DNA of 64,000 nucleotides from Brevibacillus humidisoli (GTDB taxonomy: Bacteria; Bacillota; Bacilli; Brevibacillales; Brevibacillaceae), in the NCBI RefSeq assembly GCF_020923435.1, contig NZ_CP087263.1:3429970-3493969 (forward strand), given 5' to 3'. The position numbers were made by a program, and so were the translations under genes. Below are positions 62,575 to 64,000 of the stretch, piece after piece; positions within the stretch are counted from its first letter, which is position 1, and every line of letters starts with the position of its first letter. The notes under the pieces are model-generated. The model was not told where the DNA came from. It saw only the letters and a list, made by a program, of their open reading frames with translations, and ran no database searches.

Positions 62575-64000
62575 CTAATTGCGCAGCGGTTTGTTCTTGG
62601 TAACCATATGCTGCATCCGCTGCTGTGTCTTCGGAGTCTTGATCAACTCCATGAAGGCCTGGCGTTCCAGTTCCAAAATATACTGTTCGTTTACTTCCGT
62701 TCCCGCCGGAACACTGCCACCTGACATCACGTATGCGATCTTGCTGGCGATCAGCTCATCGTGTTCGCTGATCATGCCGCTGATCTGCATCGCGTGAACA
62801 TTCTGGCGAAGCGTCGCGTAGCCGGCTTCGCCGATGACCCGGATCTTGCGCGGTTTACGCGGCGCATAGCCTTTTTGGTCCATCTCCAGGACCAACTGTT
62901 TGGCATCGTAGAGCAGGTGGTCGCCATTGATGCTGATCCGGTCAGTGGGGCGGAGATACCCTAGTTTGATCGCTTCTTTGCCACTGGTGGAGACTTTGGC
63001 CATCGCGATGGTCTCAAACGCACGGGCCACATACGGGAGTGGATCGACCGGCATGCTGCCGCCTTCCGGTACGTTTTCCATCGCACGGAACAGCATTTCC
63101 TTGGTACCGCCGCCCCCCGGCAGCAGACCGACGCCTACTTCCACCAGACCGAGATAGGTCTCCGGAGCCGCCTGCACTTGGTCAGCGAGATAACATACTT
63201 CCACGCCACCACCCAGCGTCATCCCGAACGGCGCTGCTACCACCGGACGGTTGATGGCTCGAAAGGTATCGCCTATCTTGTGGAAGTTCTTGATCAGCAT
63301 CTCCAACTCAAACCAGTTTTCATCCTGTGCTTCCATCAGCGCCATCGCCAGGTTCATGCCGACACAGAAGTTTTTCCCCTGATTGCCGATCACCAGGCCG
63401 ATGAAGTTCTTCTTCACCTCTTCTGCGGCATAGCCAGCCATCTGCAGCACGTCCATCCCAAGCGCGTTGTGCGGTGAAGTAAACTCCAGGCAGGCTACTC
63501 CGTCTCCCAGATCAATCAGCGCTGCTCCAGCGTTTTTCTTGATCAGGCGGCCCTGCTCTTTTAACTGGGCCAGGTTGATGATCTCTTTTTTCTCTTCTAC
63601 GTCTCGATACGCTCCACCGATAGCGAAGGCGGCTGTACGACCTTCCTTTCGCTCATAAAATGAGGTTTTGCCGGTGGCGAGGAGTTCCTCAACAAGTGGC
63701 GGCATCGTTTCTCCCTCTTCACGCATCCGGGCGACTGATTTCTCTACACCGATTGCATCCCAGGTCTCGAACGGCCCTAGTTCCCAGCCAAAGCCCCACT
63801 TCATGGCCTGATCAACCGAGACGATATCATCGGCAATCTCCGGCACTTTGGCGGCGGAGTAGAGCAGCACTTTCTTCAGTACGTTCCAGACAAACTGGCT
63901 TCCTTTGTCTTTGCCGTATGCCAGCGCCTGCAGCTTTTGCGGCAGTGTTTTGGCTGCTTTGGCTGCGTCCAGGGAAGGAAAGGAGGCTTTTACACGCGGC
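62575..64000 (-). CDS. fadN: 3-hydroxyacyl-CoA dehydrogenase/enoyl-CoA hydratase FadN, C-terminal part
   Basis: The reading frame is open from the stop at 62575 to the right edge of the window, giving about 474 residues, with no stop; the N-terminal part (NAD-binding dehydrogenase, about 320 residues by comparison with the family) lies beyond. Seen: the end of the dehydrogenase domain ([18 protein letters not shown]) and a hydratase/crotonase domain (about [15 protein letters not shown], and [30 protein letters not shown]). This fused two-domain architecture is FadN (YusL) of bacilli. Operon order fadN-fadA-fadE is conserved. Confidence 0.93.
   Translation of the reverse strand, partial: PRVKASFPSLDAAKAAKTLPQKLQALAYGKDKGSQFVWNVLKKVLLYSAAKVPEIADDIVSVDQAMKWGFGWELGPFETWDAIGVEKSVARMREEGETMPPLVEELLATGKTSFYERKEGRTAAFAIGGAYRDVEEKKEIINLAQLKEQGRLIKKNAGAALIDLGDGVACLEFTSPHNALGMDVLQMAGYAAEEVKKNFIGLVIGNQGKNFCVGMNLAMALMEAQDENWFELEMLIKNFHKIGDTFRAINRPVVAAPFGMTLGGGVEVCYLADQVQAAPETYLGLVEVGVGLLPGGGGTKEMLFRAMENVPEGGSMPVDPLPYVARAFETIAMAKVSTSGKEAIKLGYLRPTDRISINGDHLLYDAKQLVLEMDQKGYAPRKPRKIRVIGEAGYATLRQNVHAMQISGMISEHDELIASKIAYVMSGGSVPAGTEVNEQYILELERQAFMELIKTPKTQQRMQHMVTKNKPLRN

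Overview
The window looks like part of the chromosome of a spore-forming Bacillales bacterium, most likely Brevibacillus-like; the genus is a guess from general gene flavour. The evidence for the order is a SleB-type cortex-lytic enzyme, a YjcZ-type mini-protein, SAM-I riboswitches, ECF sigma/anti-sigma pairs, strong purine-rich ribosome binding sites, many GTG/TTG starts and Bacillus-type gene neighbourhoods. Four blocks occur in the order yunCDEF - sufCDSUB - gcvH/ArsC-like - fadNAE, the same order I recall from one region of the B. subtilis chromosome, interrupted here by other genes. No rRNA, tRNA, CRISPR array or prophage was seen. Most genes lie on the minus strand.

Layout. 0.2-1.5 kb: an ECF sigma factor and zinc-finger anti-sigma factor. 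1.6-10.4 kb: an FMN reductase, an HD-GYP protein, yunC, a small protein, yunD, yunE, yunF, a divergent JAMM peptidase, and a flotillin operon (yuaF-floT). 10.4-16.7 kb: a 46-bp tandem repeat, SleB, a LysM/M14 peptidoglycan peptidase, a BlaI/BlaR1-like pair whose sensor carries a degenerate M23 domain, DinB and a CBO0543 membrane protein. 16.7-20.8 kb is accessory: a TIMP-like membrane-anchored protein with a broken start, a small secreted protein, a complete IS256-family element with 8-bp target duplications, and a second ECF sigma/anti-sigma pair whose last codons were rewritten by that insertion.

20.8-38 kb: the suf Fe-S operon with an operator-like palindrome inside its promoter, DUF1802, pckA with a CcpN-like box on its -10 element, a transporter, oxidoreductases, gcvH, a thioredoxin-like protein, a peroxiredoxin, an aminotransferase, an ArsC-like protein, DUF2797 and a polysaccharide deacetylase. 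38.3-46.5 kb: an orphan amino-acid ABC ATPase, a lipoprotein and an export operon (heterodimeric ABC exporter, MFS transporter, tiny membrane protein). 46.6-53.6 kb: the methionine-salvage genes mtnKA and mtnWXBD, on opposite strands and each behind its own SAM-I riboswitch; mtnE is absent from the window. 53.7-55.2 kb: an AT-rich pair, a duplicated-module lipoprotein and a matrixin-type metalloprotease. 55.5-64 kb: a MarR-controlled drug exporter, a HAMP-less chemotaxis-type receptor, and the fatty-acid beta-oxidation operon fadN-fadA-fadE, with fadN running off the right edge.

The most interesting candidates are the BlaR1-like sensor with a zinc-ligand-depleted LytM domain, which may sense cell-wall fragments; the TIMP-like protein; and the matrixin/duplicated-lipoprotein pair, which looks like a possible protease-inhibitor module. 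All of these are inferences from sequence patterns and no database search was run.
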